Below are positions 38,404 to 42,284 of a stretch of 42,284 bases of DNA, piece by piece; the stretch's first letter is position 1, and each line of letters opens with the position of its first letter. The notes under the pieces are model-generated. The model saw only the letters and a list, made by a program, of their open reading frames with translations, did no database searches and had not been told where the DNA came from. The position numbers and the translations under genes were made by a program. The DNA lies in NCBI GenBank assembly GCA_963640395.1, contig CAVHZH010000004.1, positions 1-42,284 of the forward strand, given 5' to 3'. The stretch comes from W0P33-017 sp963640395. Its GTDB lineage: Bacteria; Bacillota; Clostridia; Lachnospirales; Lachnospiraceae.

Positions 38404-39744
38404 ATGCCTGCAGAAGAAACGCTCATTAAGCGCACAATGCCAAATTCACTCGAAGCTGAACAGTCTCTGATCGGCTCGATGATCATGGATCGCGATGCGA
38501 TACTCATCGCATCCGAATTGCTCATCAAGGAGGACTTTTACCATCAGCAGTACGGGCTTCTCTTTGAGGCGATGGTTGACCTGTTCAACAACCGCGAGCC
38601 GGTGGATCTGGTCACACTTCAAAATAAGCTAAAAGAAATGAATGTTCCGCCGGAGATCAGCTCCCTCGAATACGTCCGGGATCTGGTAGACGCCGTACCG
38701 ACCTCCGCCAATGCGAGATATTACGCGGAAATCGTCAAGGACAAAGCGATGCTTCGGCGCATGATCCGCACGACGGAGGACATCGCAAACGACTGTTATC
38801 AGGGCAGCGAATCGACAGCCGTTCTTTTGGAACAGACCGAAAAAAAGATCTTTGATCTGCTGCAAAACCGCGGCGGCGGCGATTATGTCCCGATCAAGGA
38901 TGTTGTGCTCGAGGCGCTTGATAAAATCGAGAAAGCCTCCAAGACGCAGGGCACTGTGACCGGAATTGCGACCGGATTTCTGGATCTGGACTACAAAACT
39001 GCCGGCTTGCAGCCGTCGGATCTCGTGCTCGTGGCAGCACGTCCCTCTATGGGAAAGACGGCATTTGTGCTGAATATCGCCCAGCATGTCGCTTTTCACA
39101 GCGATCTGTGTACCGCGATCTTCAGTCTCGAGATGTCCAAGGCACAGCTTGTCAACCGTCTGTTTTCACTGGAATCACGCGTGGACGCACAAAAGCTGCG
39201 TTCCGGCAATCTGTCCGACAACGACTGGGAGAGCCTGATCGAAGGCGCAGGCACGATCGGTCAGTCCAAGCTCATCATCGACGATACACCCGGTATCTCG
39301 ATCTCAGAGCTGCGCAGCAAATGCCGGAAATACAAGCTGGAGCACGACCTCAAGCTCATTATCATCGACTATTTACAGCTCATGAGTGGCAGCGGCGGCA
39401 GATCCTCCGACTCCAGACAGCAGGAGATCTCCGACATTTCCCGCTCCTTAAAAGGACTCGCGCGTGAGCTGAACGTACCGGTTGTCGCACTGTCCCAGCT
39501 TTCACGTGCCGTGGAGCAGCGCCCGGATCACCGTCCGATGCTCTCTGATCTGCGTGAGTCCGGTGCGATCGAGCAGGATGCCGATGTCGTGATGTTTATC
39601 TACCGTGATGACTATTACAACAAGGACACCGAGGATAAAGGCATTGCCGAGATCATCATCGCCAAGCAAAGAAACGGTCCGATCGGCACCGTAAATCTCG
39701 TCTGGCTGCCCGAATATACCAAATTTGCAAATATGGAACGTTAG
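38404..39744 (+). CDS. dnaB: Replicative DNA helicase DnaB
   Basis: 446 residues. The N-terminal domain (~8-110: MPNSLEAEQSLIGSMIMD) and a RecA-like C-terminal domain with Walker A AARPSMGKTAFVLN (near residue 205) are present. Walker B is LIIIDYLQLMSG, and SQLSRAVEQRPDHRPMLSDL is the conserved C-terminal motif with the Arg finger region. There is no intein. GAGGGG lies 10 nt before the ATG. It is the last gene of the gdpP operon. Confidence 0.98.
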   Translation: MPAEETLIKRTMPNSLEAEQSLIGSMIMDRDAILIASELLIKEDFYHQQYGLLFEAMVDLFNNREPVDLVTLQNKLKEMNVPPEISSLEYVRDLVDAVPTSANARYYAEIVKDKAMLRRMIRTTEDIANDCYQGSESTAVLLEQTEKKIFDLLQNRGGGDYVPIKDVVLEALDKIEKASKTQGTVTGIATGFLDLDYKTAGLQPSDLVLVAARPSMGKTAFVLNIAQHVAFHSDLCTAIFSLEMSKAQLVNRLFSLESRVDAQKLRSGNLSDNDWESLIEGAGTIGQSKLIIDDTPGISISELRSKCRKYKLEHDLKLIIIDYLQLMSGSGGRSSDSRQQEISDISRSLKGLARELNVPVVALSQLSRAVEQRPDHRPMLSDLRESGAIEQDADVVMFIYRDDYYNKDTEDKGIAEIIIAKQRNGPIGTVNLVWLPEYTKFANMER

Positions 39745-39833
39745 CGTATATGCGTATCCTTGCAATGCATATCGCACAGAAAAGCTCCCGGACAATATCC
39801 GGCAGCTTCCTCCGGATGCAGGGCACACAGTAA

Positions 39834-39868
39834 AATCCCCCGAAATCTCTTAGACTTCGGGGGATTTG
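39834..39868. terminator. Bidirectional terminator between dnaB and the surface-protein gene
   Basis: AAATCCCCCGAA / TTCGGGGGATTT, a perfect 12-bp stem with an 11-nt loop; TTTG-TTTT follows on the + strand. The two genes converge here. Confidence 0.9.
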
Positions 39869-39880
39869 TTTTATTGCGTT

Positions 39881-42284
39881 TTATTTGATTCTGGTTGCAT
39901 ATTTGCAATCTTTCAGTGCGGTTCGTGTCACGAGCTTGCCCTGTGAATCATATACCATTACTTTGGCCTTGTAGTAGTATCTCGTGCCCTTCTGACCTGT
40001 TGTGTCCATATAATGCCTGCCTGATTTTGTTATCATAGCCTTATAGTTTTTGGCCTTTTTGGTGCTCCTGTAATATTTGTATTTTACAGTATAACCAAGC
40101 CCTTTGAGTGCCTTGATACTCTCTTTGCCCTTTGTGAACTTGAGGGAAATCGTGATGCTTCCCTTTGCGGTCTTACCGGATTTCGCCTTGAGCTGTATCT
40201 TGCCTGCGAGCTCTTTTGCCTTTGTAATTTGCTCCGACATTACCTCCTCAGCACTGCTGCGCGGCATGACTGCATAGGTAGAAAGATGCCCTGTCACAAA
40301 AGTATAAGTGCCGTCCTGATTCTTGCTGCCGGCCACCTCATGATAGATACCATATGAATCGATATATACACATACGACATCCTCGGAAGCAAGTTTCTCA
40401 TTTATTTTGACTGTCACAGAAGCATTTCCGCCTCTGAAATCTGTTACCGTACCCTTTGAGGTGACGAGCTTCAGATCGAGCTCCATAACATTGGACCTTT
40501 GTCTCACGGTTTTAACAACCAGCTTTACATAACCGTCATCGCCTGTCTGTGCTGCAAGCCCGTCAACTGCTGCTTTGTCAAGTGTGACCTCTGCGGCATT
40601 GGATTTGAGGATGACGCTCGCTTCGGTTTTCTCGGAAAGCTTCTGAACCATGATCTCCGGCAATGTGATCTCTGTCTCAGCTCCTGCCGTGCCTTCGGTC
40701 AAAGCTTTTCCGGAAGCTGCATCTACAACCACTTTCTCTGATTTATTTTCAACAGCTTTCTTCACAATGTCTGTTGCGGTTGTATCGTCAACTTTTGCAG
40801 TGGTTGTCTGTGTTCCATCGGCAGCTGTTTTTGTCTCTGCTTTTACAGTGGCAGTGGTGACTCCGGTGGTATTGACTACGCTCTCCGTCATGTTCGACGA
40901 TGAACTGCCGGACGGTGCGGTGTAGGATACTTCCTGCGTCCCGCTTTTGGCTGCGATCGTATACTCTTTGCCATTGACCTTTACGGTAATCTCGCTCTCG
41001 GTGGTGTTGCTTAATTTCACTTTCTTGGTGGTTTTCAGATCGCCGCTCAGACCACTTTTCTGCAGTTCGATGGTTGCACCGTCGCTTGCGGCATCCAGAG
41101 CTTCCTGTAAGGTCAGATAGCCGGTTTCCCCAATCTTCGCAACCGTAGGATCATCCTGCGAGATCGTAAATGTAGAGAAGCCGTGTTCACTGGTAAAGGT
41201 CAGCACGTTATTATTCACCTGACCTGTATAGACATAGCTGCGACCATTGTCCTTTGTATGGATGATGTAAGCGGGCCGGTCATTGTTCAGCACACCCTCA
41301 GGCAGAGGAACATTCACTTCTGTAGACTCTGTAATGTTCAGTTTGCCGCCTTGATCTTTAAGTTCTACTGCGTTTTGTGTTTTTCCTTCACTTCCTTCAA
41401 GAACGATCTCCGCATTTGGATCACCGGTCACATTCGCTGTCGTCGCCACCTTCTTATACATCGGGGTGATGTCCAGCGTTAGTGTCGTAGTTCCAGATGT
41501 CGATGTGTCAGTGGCAGATTGTGTCACATCGGTCACGGTAACATTCAGATAAGGCTGAACCACGATGGAGACGGTTGTTTTGTCATCAACATTAACCCCT
41601 TTGTCTTTAAGAGCCTTCTTGCCAGTGTCAGCAGATACCGTGTTGTCGGTCAGCACATCATGAGCGGCACTGTCCAGAACGGTTTTCTGCACGGTCAGAC
41701 CTTCACTCTGTGTAGTGCCTTCATCTTGTGTTGTAGAGGGAGTTAGCAGCTCAGCCACTTTCTTAGCTGTCTGTTTTAAAGTATCATCTTTTATTTTTTC
41801 ATCTACTTTCGACTGGGTCTCACCAGACACTACTACGGCAGGCTCTTTCTTGCCGGCTAGAACGGTCACATTGATGGTATTCTTCATGAGTGTAAATGTC
41901 GGATCGTTCAGCCCAATGGCAACTGTGATGACCGCTGTGCCGTTATTTTCACCCGTAATGGTGATTGTTTTGCCATCTTTGCCAACTGTTGCCGCTGCAA
42001 TGTTGTCAGCATCAGATTTCACTTTCAAGGAACAACCGCTAGGAATTTTCTCGGTCACGGTCAGCGTAGTCGTGTTTCCTTTGTCAGTTGTACCCGCACT
42101 AGACTTTTCCTTTACTGTAAGATTGGTTGTAGTCAGGTCTAATGTGTTTGCCAGATTACTGTCCTTTTCTTCCGTGCCAACAGTAATTCCAGTAAAAGCT
42201 GTTAGTGCTGTCTTATAACTTTCCACAGCCGTACTCGGAACAAGTACGGTCAGACCTTTCGGTGATACGCCTTGTTTGTTGTTC
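39881..42284 (-). CDS. Large repetitive cell-surface protein, N-terminus beyond the window
   Basis: At least 801 residues; the frame stays open to the right edge, so a GTG at 42226 is an internal codon rather than the start. It is Thr/Ser/Lys/Val-rich with beta-sandwich segments of Ig-like character: TTTLTVTEKIPSGCSL, TTTLTLDITPMYKKV, TVKINEKLASEDVVCVY. A VAKIGETGYLTLQEALDAA segment (mid-protein) resembles short modules seen in Lachnospiraceae surface proteins. The C-terminal ~100 residues (TVKYKYYRSTKKAKNYKAM, GTRYYYKAKVMVYDSQ) look like a fibronectin-III-type domain. There is no LPxTG signal, transmembrane anchor or catalytic motif. Probably an exported adhesin or matrix protein; the signal peptide would lie outside the window. 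Confidence 0.8.
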   Translation of the reverse strand, partial: NNKQGVSPKGLTVLVPSTAVESYKTALTAFTGITVGTEEKDSNLANTLDLTTTNLTVKEKSSAGTTDKGNTTTLTVTEKIPSGCSLKVKSDADNIAAATVGKDGKTITITGENNGTAVITVAIGLNDPTFTLMKNTINVTVLAGKKEPAVVVSGETQSKVDEKIKDDTLKQTAKKVAELLTPSTTQDEGTTQSEGLTVQKTVLDSAAHDVLTDNTVSADTGKKALKDKGVNVDDKTTVSIVVQPYLNVTVTDVTQSATDTSTSGTTTLTLDITPMYKKVATTANVTGDPNAEIVLEGSEGKTQNAVELKDQGGKLNITESTEVNVPLPEGVLNNDRPAYIIHTKDNGRSYVYTGQVNNNVLTFTSEHGFSTFTISQDDPTVAKIGETGYLTLQEALDAASDGATIELQKSGLSGDLKTTKKVKLSNTTESEITVKVNGKEYTIAAKSGTQEVSYTAPSGSSSSNMTESVVNTTGVTTATVKAETKTAADGTQTTTAKVDDTTATDIVKKAVENKSEKVVVDAASGKALTEGTAGAETEITLPEIMVQKLSEKTEASVILKSNAAEVTLDKAAVDGLAAQTGDDGYVKLVVKTVRQRSNVMELDLKLVTSKGTVTDFRGGNASVTVKINEKLASEDVVCVYIDSYGIYHEVAGSKNQDGTYTFVTGHLSTYAVMPRSSAEEVMSEQITKAKELAGKIQLKAKSGKTAKGSITISLKFTKGKESIKALKGLGYTVKYKYYRSTKKAKNYKAMITKSGRHYMDTTGQKGTRYYYKAKVMVYDSQGKLVTRTALKDCKYATRIK

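Noticed and set aside
1..42284. tRNA, rRNA, CRISPR arrays, prophage modules or known riboswitches
   Set aside because: No cloverleaf, rRNA-like stretch, regularly spaced direct repeats, phage structural genes or recognisable riboswitch was found by eye on either strand; covariance searches were not possible.

Overview
The window is chromosomal DNA of a low-to-mid GC, spore-forming Firmicute. Gene content points to the Lachnospiraceae (Clostridia): spore-cortex amidase CwlD, MecA, DUF1858, DUF2508, a 2[4Fe-4S] ferredoxin, a GdpP-type phosphodiesterase followed by rplI and dnaB, and an F-type ATP synthase with a Na+-type c subunit. The genus cannot be fixed from sequence reading alone.

Layout. 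1-5.6 kb: a DUF2508 gene, a cluster of palindromic repeats, glycogen branching enzyme glgB, a 153-bp MITE-like element and a TPR/AAA+ protein of unknown role. 5.6-11.1 kb: a leftward four-gene operon, in transcription order a PurM-like protein, a coiled-coil protein, an aconitase-family hydratase and an AI-2E-family membrane protein. 11.2-17.2 kb: an accessory island. It holds HipBA, a decayed antitoxin/PIN-toxin pair, a Hin-like serine recombinase, a pair of 33-bp inverted repeats around an 85-bp AT-rich spacer, a GtrB/GtrA/GT-C surface glycosylation cassette, and a RelB-PIN deletion fusion. 17.3-26.5 kb: the complete atp operon (atpZ-atpI-atpBEFHAGDC) preceded by sua5, an LMW-PTP-like gene lacking the catalytic Cys, and dCMP deaminase. 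26.6-33 kb: cwlD, a small orphan gene, a membrane-anchored SH3/GH18 protein, and a leftward operon of a Ser/Thr kinase fused to a MinD-like domain, a CpaE-like protein, a CpaB-like SAF protein and a small protein. 33.2-39.7 kb: mecA, DUF1858, a second MITE copy, ferredoxin, a MerR-like protein, and gdpP-rplI-dnaB. 39.9 kb to the end: a large surface protein that runs off the window.

The most interesting candidate system is at 13.0-16.5 kb. A Hin-sized serine recombinase ends 7 bp before an inverted-repeat pair, and the pair sits directly upstream of a three-gene GtrB-GtrA-GT-C cassette. This is the layout expected of a DNA-inversion switch that turns a surface glycan modification on and off. 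Inversion itself is an inference and was not observed. Second-tier observations are the kinase/MinD fusion operon with degenerate P-loops and apparent ATT start codons, the two wrecked PIN-toxin loci either side of the glycosylation cassette, the Cys-less phosphatase homologue, and a MITE with 8-bp target duplications.
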